Of a stretch of 64,000 nucleotides of DNA, positions 1 to 7,594 are shown in pieces; position 1 is the stretch's first letter, and each line of letters starts with the position of its first letter. The DNA is from Paraglaciecola psychrophila 170. Its GTDB lineage: Bacteria > Pseudomonadota > Gammaproteobacteria > Enterobacterales > Alteromonadaceae. Location of the stretch: positions 5,208,001 to 5,272,000 of the forward strand of contig NC_020514.1 in assembly GCF_000347635.1 (NCBI RefSeq), written 5' to 3'. The translations under genes were made by a program, and so were the position numbers. Below the pieces are notes generated by a model, which saw only the letters and a program-made list of their open reading frames with translations, was not told where the DNA came from and searched no databases.

Positions 1-261
1 TGTAATTACCACTGCTTTGTCAGGCAAAGGTTGCTTGTTTTGCAGGGTTTCTATTACCTCTTTAAGCGGTAATACCTGATGATGGTCGGTTAAATATTGC
101 ATGTGTTCTCGAAAAGTATCGGGTGAGACTGACGTCACCTTGGGAGTACTATCACTGACGTGGTGATATAGCAGGATAACTGCATTGTCTTTTGCCCAAG
201 TGTTTATGCTTAGTAGCGCAGATGTTATTGTCAACGCTATAATACCCCGTGTTTTTCTCAT
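1..261 (-). CDS. Polysaccharide deacetylase family protein (N-terminal part, runs off the window)
   Basis: The first 87 codons of a minus-strand gene are present; the ATG is at 261 and the frame stays open to the window edge. The product begins with a basic, hydrophobic signal peptide (MRKTRGIIALTITSALLS...) ending near WAKD. The motif VILLYHHVS follows, which is characteristic of the start of the NodB/PgaB-type polysaccharide deacetylase fold, and then the usual FREHMQYLTDH segment. These enzymes remove acetyl groups from cell-envelope or exported polysaccharides. The catalytic Asp/His residues lie beyond the window, so activity cannot be judged. It is divergent from the MATE gene with only 26 bases between the two starts, so their promoters must overlap coding sequence or the true starts lie further in. 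Confidence 0.75.
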   Translation of the reverse strand, partial: MRKTRGIIALTITSALLSINTWAKDNAVILLYHHVSDSTPKVTSVSPDTFREHMQYLTDHHQVLPLKEVIETLQNKQPLPDKAVVIT

Positions 262-287
262 GCATTTCCTTCATAAATGAAAACTAT

Positions 288-1625
288 ATGAATAATAACA
301 ATACTCTATCAAACTTCTTTCAGATTAGTCTGCACCAAAAAATTATTGTTATTGCGATACCTATGATTTTAAGCAATGTCACGACTCCCCTAATGGGATT
401 GGTTGACACAGCGGTGTTAGGTCATATGAAAGATGTGTATTTTCTTGCTGGCGCCTCGGTAGCAGCATTGATTATTACTCAATTGTACTGGTTATGTGGC
501 TTTCTAAGGATGACCAGTACAGGCCTTAGTGCACAGGCAAAAGGCAGTAAAGATAATAATCAACTTAATCAAAGCCTGTTTCAGGGCATATTGATTGGCT
601 TTTTGTTAGGTTGCCTTTTGTTATTAATGCAAGATGGTATTTTAGCCTTGGGTTTATACTTCGCCGATGCTACGCCCGTTATTGAGGGGGTTATAAAAGA
701 GTATTTCTCTACGCGTATCTGGGGTGCGCCTGCTGCTATAGTTAATCTAGCCTTGGTTGGTTGGCTGATAGGCCAGCAAAAAGCCAAACCGGTGTTGCTG
801 ATTCAGGTGTTCGCAAATTTATTGAACTTGGTACTCAACCTCTGGTTTGTGTTTGGTTTAGGGCTGGAGGTGTTTGGAGTGGCGCTGGCCAGCGTCGTTG
901 CTGATTATTCAATTTCAATCATAAGTATGATTGTTGCGTTCAACATTATTGGTAAGCCAATAATACAAAAAAAATGGTTCTCAGGTGTCTATCTACGTCC
1001 ACTATTATCCCTTAACGGCAATACGTTTTTTCGAAACCTTATATTACAAGGCTGCATCGCATTCCTTATTTTTAAAGGCGTAGGATTTGGGTCTACGTCA
1101 GCGGCAATCAACGCCATATTAATGCAGTTTTTCACCTTAATTGCCCTTGGATTAGACGGTGTTGCTTATGCAGCAGAAGCATTAGTAGGTGAACAAAAAG
1201 GACAAAAGAGTGTAAATGGCATTATTCATGTCACTTTACATGGATTGCTGTGGTCTACCTTTGTTGCTGTCATTTACTCATTGGTTTTTATTGTATGGGG
1301 AACTGAGATTATTAGCTTAATAACAAACCAAGCGACTCTTCAATTAGAAATGAAAGACTACTTAATTTTTGTATATTGTTTGCCCGTCATCGCTCATTGG
1401 TGTTTCTTTTTAGATGGTGTGTTTGTGGGGTTAACTCGTGCAAAAGCTATGCGAAATAGTATGCTGTTGTGTGGGTTAACTGTTTATTTTCCGGTTATTT
1501 GGATATTGACAGATTATGCAAACCAAGGTTTATGGATCGCGATGTTACTTTTTTTACTGTCTCGCGGAATAAGCTTGGGTGGTTACTTTATTTATCTCTG
1601 TCGAACTGGGAGGGTGGCGGTTTAA
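288..1625 (+). CDS. dinF: DinF-type MATE family efflux transporter
   Basis: A 445-residue multi-pass membrane protein of the MATE (multidrug and toxic compound extrusion) family, DinF branch, which exchanges cations for organic substrates at the inner membrane. Near the N-terminus it has the typical IPMILSNVTTPLMGLVDTAVLGHM segment, and about 12 hydrophobic segments follow. The open frame extends up to a GTG at 249, but the ATG at 288 (MNNNNTLSNFF...) gives the usual N-terminus for the family and avoids overlapping the divergent gene. In enterics dinF follows lexA; here there is no lexA beside it and I see no LexA box. The last 38 bases overlap the end of a small convergent frame. Confidence 0.88.
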   Translation: MNNNNTLSNFFQISLHQKIIVIAIPMILSNVTTPLMGLVDTAVLGHMKDVYFLAGASVAALIITQLYWLCGFLRMTSTGLSAQAKGSKDNNQLNQSLFQGILIGFLLGCLLLLMQDGILALGLYFADATPVIEGVIKEYFSTRIWGAPAAIVNLALVGWLIGQQKAKPVLLIQVFANLLNLVLNLWFVFGLGLEVFGVALASVVADYSISIISMIVAFNIIGKPIIQKKWFSGVYLRPLLSLNGNTFFRNLILQGCIAFLIFKGVGFGSTSAAINAILMQFFTLIALGLDGVAYAAEALVGEQKGQKSVNGIIHVTLHGLLWSTFVAVIYSLVFIVWGTEIISLITNQATLQLEMKDYLIFVYCLPVIAHWCFFLDGVFVGLTRAKAMRNSMLLCGLTVYFPVIWILTDYANQGLWIAMLLFLLSRGISLGGYFIYLCRTGRVAV

Positions 1626-1842
1626 AACTGGGCGTCATACGATGTGCCAAAATTCCAAGGTAGCCTCTAAAAGAATATAAGCTACCAACTGCCAATAAAA
1701 CTAGCCCAGGAATTTGGATTATAGGCGCATATTTTGCGCCTATTAATACGGCTACTGCGCCTAAGCAAAATATACCTAGGCCACGTTTGAAAAAAGTCCA
1801 ACTTTTACTTGGGTCGTTTGCTAAACGTTGTAACCAGTTAAT
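1588..1842 (-). CDS. Small two-helix membrane protein, apparently with an AUU start
   Basis: An 84-codon minus-strand frame lies just downstream of nfuA. It begins INWLQRLANDPSKSW and has two hydrophobic stretches (GIFCLGAVAVLIGA and IPGLVLLAVGSLYSF) before a polar tail. The frame has no ATG, GTG or TTG before its middle. A good ribosome-binding sequence (GTGAGG) sits seven bases before an ATT codon at 1842, and a TGA closes the frame four codons upstream of that ATT. I therefore propose AUU initiation, as in infC. The alternative is a lost ATG in a decaying gene. The 3' end overlaps dinF convergently by 38 bases. I do not recognise a named family; the composition looks like real coding sequence. 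Confidence 0.5.
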   Translation of the reverse strand: MNWLQRLANDPSKSWTFFKRGLGIFCLGAVAVLIGAKYAPIIQIPGLVLLAVGSLYSFRGYLGILAHRMTPSFKPPPSQFDRDK

Positions 1843-1878
1843 ATTGTATCCTCACCGAGATGGTATTGGAGAGTAACT

Positions 1879-2457
1879 CTAGTAGTAAGAGTGCTCGCCT
1901 GCTTCATGTTCAGTGGCGTCTTTCACAGCTAATAATTCACCAGGAAATTGTTCAAGCATTTGTTTTTCGACGCCTTCTTTCAAGGTGAGATCTACTTGTG
2001 AACAACCGTTACAGCCACCACCAAATCGTAACACCGCTTCTTTTTCTTCTGTGATTTCAACTAATGTCACGTTACCACCGTGGCTAGCAAGTTGCGGATT
2101 GATTTCTGCTTCAATCATGTAACTCACTCGTTCAGCTAAAGGTGCGTCACTATCTACTTTGCGTGCTTTAGCATTCGGGGCTTTAAGTGTAAGTTGTGAT
2201 CCCATTTGGTCGGTCACAAAATCAATTTCGGCTTCTTCAAGGAAAGGCACGCTTTCTAAATCAACGACTGCATCAAAACCATTAAATTCTAGCACAGTGT
2301 CTGATTTCTCTATCGCGTCTGGTGGACAATAAGATACGCCACATTCTGCACTGGGTGTGCCGGGGCTGACCACAAACACTCTGATATTGGTATCAGGTTC
2401 TTGGTTTGCCAGCAGCTTACAGAAATGTGCTTGCGCTGTTTCTGAAATGTTAATCAT
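1879..2457 (-). CDS. nfuA: Fe-S biogenesis protein NfuA
   Basis: A 192-residue scaffold/carrier that delivers [4Fe-4S] clusters to target proteins in the cytoplasm, mainly under oxidative stress or iron limitation. The N-terminal half is the degenerate A-type (IscA-like) domain. The C-terminal Nfu domain carries the cluster-binding CxxC at Cys149 and Cys152 within [17 protein letters not shown]. Length and motif match the enteric protein (191 aa). The SD AGAGGAAG lies just before the ATG. An IscR-like operator sits about 45-70 bases upstream of the start. In enterics nfuA follows gntX; here a large peptidase gene has come between them. Confidence 0.96.
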   Translation of the reverse strand: MINISETAQAHFCKLLANQEPDTNIRVFVVSPGTPSAECGVSYCPPDAIEKSDTVLEFNGFDAVVDLESVPFLEEAEIDFVTDQMGSQLTLKAPNAKARKVDSDAPLAERVSYMIEAEINPQLASHGGNVTLVEITEEKEAVLRFGGGCNGCSQVDLTLKEGVEKQMLEQFPGELLAVKDATEHEAGEHSYY

Positions 2458-2501
2458 GGGCTATCTTCCTCTTAAAAGTGTCTGTTTATATAATAACAAA
2501 A

Positions 2502-2526
2502 TTACTTGACTAAAACACTCAAGTAA
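2502..2526. promoter_or_regulatory. Putative IscR type-1 operator upstream of nfuA
   Basis: An imperfect palindrome of 25 bases with arms TTACTTGA and TCAAGTAA around a 9-base centre. Compared with the IscR type-1 consensus as I remember it (ATASYYGACTRWWWYAGTCRRSTAT), 22 of 25 positions agree, including GACT and the A/T core. It lies just upstream of an AT-rich -10-like stretch (TATTATAT on the minus strand, about 2488-2496), where a bound repressor would block RNA polymerase. nfuA is a known member of the IscR regulon in E. coli, which supports the call. Binding itself is inferred. Confidence 0.7.
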
Positions 2527-2601
2527 TCGTTTTTCCTTATGTTAATTTCGACTAAAACGTGCGACTATTTTTACAAATATTGATGGTTTGGACTGTTTTT
2601 T

Positions 2602-5148
2602 ATGAATTTGATGTTTCAAATTTTTACTTTTTGTTTTTTGTTTATCAGTGCACAGGCTAATGCTGTAGCCGATGTTGCTTATTTACCAGCAGGTACTCAA
2701 TATAAAGCTAATATTACTACTCCAACTCAAGCGTTAGGGGCGTCAGTAGGAGAATGGCACGTACGTCATGATCAAATAGCTAACTATATGCGAGTGTTGG
2801 CATCACAGTCAGACCGCGTCAGCTTAGTCGAAACTGGGCGTACGCACGAAAACCGCCCTCTTTATCTATTAGCCTTTAGTTCTGCTGAAAATCAGCAGAA
2901 TTTAGCCGCCATCCAAGCCCGACATATTAAAAATTTAGGGCAATCTACTGATAAAAATGATCCATTAATTCTATGGATGGGTTACAGCGTGCATGGCGAC
3001 GAACCTTCAGGCTCGAATGCTGCCCTGTTAATCGCTTATTATCTTGCTGCAGGTCAGAGTGAAATGATAGATCAGTTACTTAATGACAATATTGTTTTAC
3101 TCGATCCAAGCGTCAACCCTGATGGTTTATCACGCTTTGCTCAGTGGGCCAATATGCACAAAAGTAAGAACTTAGTGGCTGATCCTAATCATCGAGAACA
3201 TCAACAGGCTTGGCCTTCAGGACGAACTAACCATTACTGGTTTGACTTAAATCGCGATTGGTTGTTGTTGACCCATCCAGAGTCTCAAGCCCGTATTCAT
3301 CAATTCCATCAGTGGCGTCCCCATGTGTTAACTGATTTTCATGAAATGGGTACTGATAGCACTTTCTTCTTCCAACCGGGTATTTCTTCTAGAAAAAACC
3401 CTTGGACACCGTTAAAAAATGTTGAGTTGACTGCTGCACTGGGAGATTTTCACGCTGCAGCATTAGACAAAACAAAACAGCTTTATTTCACTCAAGAAAG
3501 TTTTGACGATTTTTATTATGGCAAAGGCTCAACTTATCCAGATGCCCACGGCAGTATCGGTATATTGTTTGAGCAAGCCAGCAGCCGAGGGCATCTTCAA
3601 GATTCCGTACATGGTAGATTGAAGTTTTCAGATACGATTCAAAATCAAGTGACAACTTCCCTCTCTACTTTTGCTGGCGCATTAGCTAATAAACAAGCGA
3701 TTCTTGATTATCAAATAGACTTTGCAGAGCAAACCAAAGGTTTAGTTAAAGATGATGATTTAGCGGGTTATATTTTGAATGAGAAATTTGACCAAGCCCG
3801 TTTCTCAAAAATGCTGGAGATATTGTCATCACATCAAATTCAATATTACCCTTTAAGTAAGGATGTAAAAGCAGATGGACAAATATTCGATACAGTCAAT
3901 AGTATGTTTGTACCACTCGACCAGCCTCAGTATCGACTCATAAAATCTCTTTTCTCAACCCGTAAATCTTTTGATGACAATACTTTTTATGATGTGTCGA
4001 ATTGGAATTTACCACTCGCATTTAATATTCAATATCAGGCAGTTGAGCGGCAACCCAAGCTTGATAAAGAGCCTGTTAACATACCCAAAACTGTTAATCC
4101 TGGATTATTGCCTGGGGCTTATGCCTATGCTTTTTCTTGGCAGAATTATCAAGCCCCTAAACTTTTACAGCGTTTATTAGCGAATAAAGTGAAAGTAAAA
4201 CTTGCAGGTGAAGCTTTTTTTGCACAAACCGCACAAGGTGGTATGAGTTTTTCTGCCGGTGCAGTGATTGTGCCTATTGCCTTAGAGCAACCTGATAATT
4301 TGTTAGACATCATTGGCTCGCAAAATATGGGGCTAGATATTGCTATTCATTCAGTTACATCAGGGCTAACCCGTCAAGGTATTGATTTAGGTAGTCGTAA
4401 AATGCTCAATGTTACCCAGCCCAAAGTCTTGTTAGTAGGAGGGCGCGGTACTTCCCAATATGAATTAGGTGAAGTCTGGCACTACTTAGATCAGCATGTT
4501 GATATGCCTGTTTCCATCACAGATTTAGAGCAACTGGGTAAACTTTCATTGGACAGCTACACCCATATGATATGGGTTGAAGGCACGTATAAAGATGTGA
4601 CTGACACAACGGTCAGTAAAATTGAAGGCTGGTTAAATAAAGGAGGCATACTCATCGGCCAAAAATCTGCGGCAAATTGGTTTTCTGATAAAAAATGGCT
4701 TAAGGCAGGCTTTAAAACTAACAGTGAGATTAAGTTAGCGTTTGAAACAACAGGCATGACATATAGAGATCAGGAAGCACTGAAAGCCAAGCAAAGAATT
4801 GCTGGCGCTGTATTTGAGACGCAGTTGGATCTAAGCCATCCACTCGCCTTTGGTTATAAGTCTACTACATTGCCCATGTTTAGAAACAGTGCGTTGGTGA
4901 TGCGCCAACCCGATAAACCGTTTATTACCGCAGCGAGTTACACTAAAACACCACTTATGGCAGGGTATACTGCTGATGAGTTACAACAGCTCATTGGCGG
5001 CAGCGCTGCCATTGTTTCCCACAATTTTGGCAAAGGTAAAGTGATAGGCTTTGCTACTAACGTCAACTTCAGAGGTGTTTGGTATGGCACTAGCCGCTTG
5101 ATGAGCAATGCCATTTTTATGGCTGGTTTTATTAACGCGCAAGGGTAA
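2602..5148 (+). CDS. Secreted M14 family zinc carboxypeptidase
   Basis: An 848-residue exported metallopeptidase. The N-terminus is a signal peptide (MNLMFQIFTFCFLFISAQANA). The M14 domain follows, with the zinc ligands HxxE at His131/Glu134 (SVHGDEPSG) and His246 in TDFHEMG, the NPDG loop near 171-174, and the DLNRDW arginine near 217. Glu in GILFEQASSRG, about residue 330, is the probable catalytic base. The remaining roughly 450 residues form a large C-terminal part with a region resembling a glutamine-amidotransferase-like Rossmann fold (KVLLVGGRG...). This layout is common in marine gammaproteobacterial M14 proteins. Its likely role is extracellular or periplasmic peptide trimming; the substrate is unknown. 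It ends only 7 bases from the convergent comF stop. Confidence 0.88.
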   Translation: MNLMFQIFTFCFLFISAQANAVADVAYLPAGTQYKANITTPTQALGASVGEWHVRHDQIANYMRVLASQSDRVSLVETGRTHENRPLYLLAFSSAENQQNLAAIQARHIKNLGQSTDKNDPLILWMGYSVHGDEPSGSNAALLIAYYLAAGQSEMIDQLLNDNIVLLDPSVNPDGLSRFAQWANMHKSKNLVADPNHREHQQAWPSGRTNHYWFDLNRDWLLLTHPESQARIHQFHQWRPHVLTDFHEMGTDSTFFFQPGISSRKNPWTPLKNVELTAALGDFHAAALDKTKQLYFTQESFDDFYYGKGSTYPDAHGSIGILFEQASSRGHLQDSVHGRLKFSDTIQNQVTTSLSTFAGALANKQAILDYQIDFAEQTKGLVKDDDLAGYILNEKFDQARFSKMLEILSSHQIQYYPLSKDVKADGQIFDTVNSMFVPLDQPQYRLIKSLFSTRKSFDDNTFYDVSNWNLPLAFNIQYQAVERQPKLDKEPVNIPKTVNPGLLPGAYAYAFSWQNYQAPKLLQRLLANKVKVKLAGEAFFAQTAQGGMSFSAGAVIVPIALEQPDNLLDIIGSQNMGLDIAIHSVTSGLTRQGIDLGSRKMLNVTQPKVLLVGGRGTSQYELGEVWHYLDQHVDMPVSITDLEQLGKLSLDSYTHMIWVEGTYKDVTDTTVSKIEGWLNKGGILIGQKSAANWFSDKKWLKAGFKTNSEIKLAFETTGMTYRDQEALKAKQRIAGAVFETQLDLSHPLAFGYKSTTLPMFRNSALVMRQPDKPFITAASYTKTPLMAGYTADELQQLIGGSAAIVSHNFGKGKVIGFATNVNFRGVWYGTSRLMSNAIFMAGFINAQG

Positions 5149-5155
5149 AGCAACG

Positions 5156-5833
5156 TTAATGCGTAAGGGTGAGGCAAATACTCCAGACATCAATTTTTAA
5201 ACTAGGATGGTGCTTACGTATGCTGCGATAAGCTGCGTTCATTGTACTTCCCGTGGTGATGACATCGTCGAATAAGGCAATGTGCTTATAGTTTTTTAGC
5301 CGCTGTGCCGCTGTTGCATCAATTGCAAAAGCGTTTTGCAAGTTTTTACGTCTTTGAGCGGCTGATAAGTCAGTTTGCGCTGGAGTAGATTTACATCTGC
5401 TGATGATCGAAGTGTCCATGTCTAATTGACTTAAGCTGCAAATCTGCTTAGTCAACTCTATGCTTTGATTGAACTTTCTGAATAAATAGCGGTTTTTGTG
5501 TAACGGCATTGGAATAATCAGTTGCGGCAACATAGCGTTAGAACGTAAGCAGTGTTTCACAAAAAGCGTTGCTAGAGCATGGGCATTTGGAACTTGTTTT
5601 GAAAATTTTAATCCCGTCAATAATTTTGATAATGGCCACTGATAATCTGCAAGAGCCAACACTTGTGGAAAATCTACGTTTACCAATCCTTTGTTTATTT
5701 TTGGCGATAACATCAAATTGTGATGGTATCGGTCAATATCAAAGAGTGTAAGATCATCAGTGCAGTATTGGCATATTGCGCTGTTACTGGTTTGTTTGCA
5801 GACTAAACAACTTTGACTTAGAGCGATTTGCAT
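5156..5833 (-). CDS. comF: ComF/GntX family phosphoribosyltransferase-like protein
   Basis: A 225-residue protein with an N-terminal zinc-finger-like cluster (Cys9, Cys12, Cys21, Cys24) and a C-terminal phosphoribosyltransferase fold marked by the PRPP-binding motif ALFDDVITTGSTM near residue 195. In naturally competent bacteria ComF helps internalised single-stranded DNA through transformation; the enteric homologue is GntX. Its gene lies divergently beside bioH in enterics. Here the divergent neighbour is a bioH relic, which confirms the ancestral arrangement. The open frame starts at the ATG at 5833, which gives the expected N-terminal Cys motif. Confidence 0.92.
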   Translation of the reverse strand: MQIALSQSCLVCKQTSNSAICQYCTDDLTLFDIDRYHHNLMLSPKINKGLVNVDFPQVLALADYQWPLSKLLTGLKFSKQVPNAHALATLFVKHCLRSNAMLPQLIIPMPLHKNRYLFRKFNQSIELTKQICSLSQLDMDTSIISRCKSTPAQTDLSAAQRRKNLQNAFAIDATAAQRLKNYKHIALFDDVITTGSTMNAAYRSIRKHHPSLKIDVWSICLTLTH

Positions 5834-5892
5834 CTTGCTATCATCCTGGTACTTAATGAAAAATCAGTCTTTCGAGCTTAAGTGTAGAAGAA

Positions 5893-6093
5893 ATGTCAAT
5901 GATATTAAACGTATCAACTGTGAGTTGTAGGAAGCCGCTTTTCTTTTTACATGGTTGGGCCTAGATAGTGGCGTTTGGAAACCTTTACTAGACATTTTTA
6001 AGAGTGAGTTTTGTATCACCACTATTGATATGACGGGTTACAGGCTAAACCATCAACAGTTACCTTTTGTTTATAATTTGCATAACGCTTGAT
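5893..6093 (+). pseudogene. bioH: Remnant of bioH (pimeloyl-ACP methyl ester esterase)
   Basis: The frame from ATG 5893 reads through KPLFFLHGWA and then hits TAG. Shifting by one base at the G run near 5956 continues as LDSGVWKPLLDIFKSEF, then TTIDMTG and LPFVYNLHNA, ending at TGA 6091-6093. This is the N-terminus of an alpha/beta hydrolase with the BioH-type HGWG oxyanion motif and the W-x(n)-L strand pattern. Only about 65 of roughly 255 residues remain, and the nucleophile region (GxSxG) is missing. It sits divergently beside comF exactly as bioH does beside gntX in enterics. BioH frees pimeloyl-ACP in biotin synthesis, so another esterase would be needed if the cell makes biotin. Confidence 0.85.
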
Positions 6094-6205
6094 GAAAGCA
6101 CTTGTTTAAAGATCTAAATCACTTATATATAAAGTTGAAGCTTTAAAAAAACATTAAAATGGTTAATAATTGAACACGAGAGGTTAAGTAGTAGAGGTAA
6201 GGTAG

Positions 6206-6529
6206 ATGGACATTATTAACAATATAAATTCTGCCATTGTCAGTGGCACTATAGGCATCAAACGGGCATATGATGGTGTGTCACAGAATACATCCAATTT
6301 GGCCAACTTGTCAGCTTTTTCGGCCCCTTCGCGCGATCCTCAAGAGTTTTTAGCAAACGCTACATTAAACCAGCTAAATGCAATCAAACAAGTTCTTCCG
6401 CAAGCACCCGATGGTATTACTTCAAATTTAGTTGGGCTGTCAATAAACCTGACCAACGCTCAAGCTTCTACCAAAGTAGTAGATACTGCTAGCAATACTG
6501 TTGGCACCATCTTGGATATTCTGGCCTAG
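6206..6529 (+). CDS. Small flagellar-rod/hook-like protein of unknown function
   Basis: A 107-residue protein without signal peptide or membrane segment. The N-terminal part (SAIVSGTIGIKRAYDGVSQNTSNLANLSA) resembles the N-terminal helix of flagellar rod and hook proteins, which carries an N-x-A/SN-x-A/LN pattern. The C-terminal part (INLTNAQASTKVVDTASNTVGTILDIL) resembles their C-terminal helix (usually A-x-V-I-x-TA-DE-M-x-TLL). The globular middle domains are missing. I infer a miniature axial-protein-like helix pair. It is followed after 18 bases by the SprA-like gene and probably forms an operon with it. No flagellar operon is present in the window. A 110-base AT-rich leader precedes it. 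Confidence 0.65.
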   Translation: MDIINNINSAIVSGTIGIKRAYDGVSQNTSNLANLSAFSAPSRDPQEFLANATLNQLNAIKQVLPQAPDGITSNLVGLSINLTNAQASTKVVDTASNTVGTILDILA

Positions 6530-6547
6530 TACTAGGCGACAGATATT

Positions 6548-7510
6548 ATGAATATTCTCCCCCCCGTCCCCACTCCAACAGTATTTAATGTCGGTACCGT
6601 TAATACTGAGGCGGTACGCAGAGATAATACTCTGCGAGAGGCGGTGCCAGCTTTAGCGGCTAATGAAAAGCTAGCCGCTGAAACAGGGGTGGGCTCTGAT
6701 GCTGATAAGGTTAAAACGCCTGGACAAGCACCGCCGCCCCTTACTTACGAAAAACCGGTTCCTCAATCGGGTCAGCAACTCAATACCCAAAATGATGCTT
6801 CTAAAGACAATGGCCAAGATGCTAGTGCCGGTAAAGAAAATGCCGAAGATAAACAACAACAACAAGCCGAACAACAACTGACAGAGCTGAAACAACGAGA
6901 TGCTGAAGTAAGAGCCCATGAACAAGCTCATGCTTCTTTGGGTGGACAATATGTAAGCCCACCTCAGTATGAATACGAAAGAGGTCCTGATGGTAGGCGC
7001 TATGCAGTAGGGGGCGAGGTTTCAATTGATATATCTGAAGCCTCCACACCTGAGGAAACCATTCGCAAAGCGCAGCAAGTTAAAGCCGCGGCCTTATCTC
7101 CTGCAGTGCCAAGTGCACAAGACTTAAGAGTTGCATCCGAAGCCACTCAAATAACGCTTGAGGCGCGAACACAAATAGCCAGTGCAAAAGCTGAAGAAGC
7201 TCAACTGTCCTATAATCAAGCTATTCCGGATGCCCAACAAAGCGAACAACAGCAGCAGAGTGCAATTATTGGTGAGCCTCCTTTACTTGATGATATTATT
7301 GACGCCTCAGATGTGGGTATACCGACTCGTTCACTGGATATAAGTCAGTCAGAGGACGATGAACAGAATGTGACTGAATTTGATTCGGATGCTGCCAGTC
7401 AATTTATCGCAAATAGAGATTTAGAGATGAGTCGTAGAGCGTCAGTGATTGAAAACTTTTATCAACAAGTGACTAATCCCCGTTCTGAAGGAATGCAGCA
7501 ATCTGCTTAA
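6548..7510 (+). CDS. SprA-related family putative metalloprotease
   Basis: A 320-residue protein with a low-complexity, Gln-rich N-terminal half (EDKQQQQAEQQLTELKQRD) followed by the conserved SprA-related core: EVRAHEQAHASLGGQYVSP, YERGPDGRRYAVGGEV and then S-x-PEETI-x-KAQQV-x-AAALSPA-x-PS-x-QDL-x-VA. HEQAH is the putative zinc-binding HExxH. The family is catalogued as a putative metalloprotease catalytic domain; its biochemical role is not established to my knowledge. There is no clear signal peptide. Eighteen bases separate it from the small flagellar-like gene, and a strong hairpin terminator follows. Confidence 0.82.
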   Translation: MNILPPVPTPTVFNVGTVNTEAVRRDNTLREAVPALAANEKLAAETGVGSDADKVKTPGQAPPPLTYEKPVPQSGQQLNTQNDASKDNGQDASAGKENAEDKQQQQAEQQLTELKQRDAEVRAHEQAHASLGGQYVSPPQYEYERGPDGRRYAVGGEVSIDISEASTPEETIRKAQQVKAAALSPAVPSAQDLRVASEATQITLEARTQIASAKAEEAQLSYNQAIPDAQQSEQQQQSAIIGEPPLLDDIIDASDVGIPTRSLDISQSEDDEQNVTEFDSDAASQFIANRDLEMSRRASVIENFYQQVTNPRSEGMQQSA

Positions 7511-7530
7511 GTTTCAGTGAAAAGTACGTA

Positions 7531-7582
7531 GTACCTAAAAACTAACAAGCCCTCTTTTGAGGGCTTGTTAGTTTTTAGGTAC
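7531..7582. terminator. Perfect 24-bp hairpin, bidirectional terminator between SprA-like gene and tex
   Basis: Two perfectly complementary 24-base arms (7531-7554 and 7559-7582) flank the loop TTTT. The GC-rich part next to the loop (GCCCTC/GAGGGC) is followed on either strand by an internal run of five T within the arm. It lies 20 bases after the SprA-like stop and 12 bases after the tex stop read from the other strand, so it can end both convergent transcripts. Confidence 0.9.
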
Positions 7583-7594
7583 TAGATAAAGTGG

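Noticed and set aside
1712..1734. Inverted repeat ATAGGCGCA/TGCGCCTAT as a dinF terminator
   Set aside because: It lies inside the small minus-strand frame, encodes ordinary residues there, and has no T-run after it.
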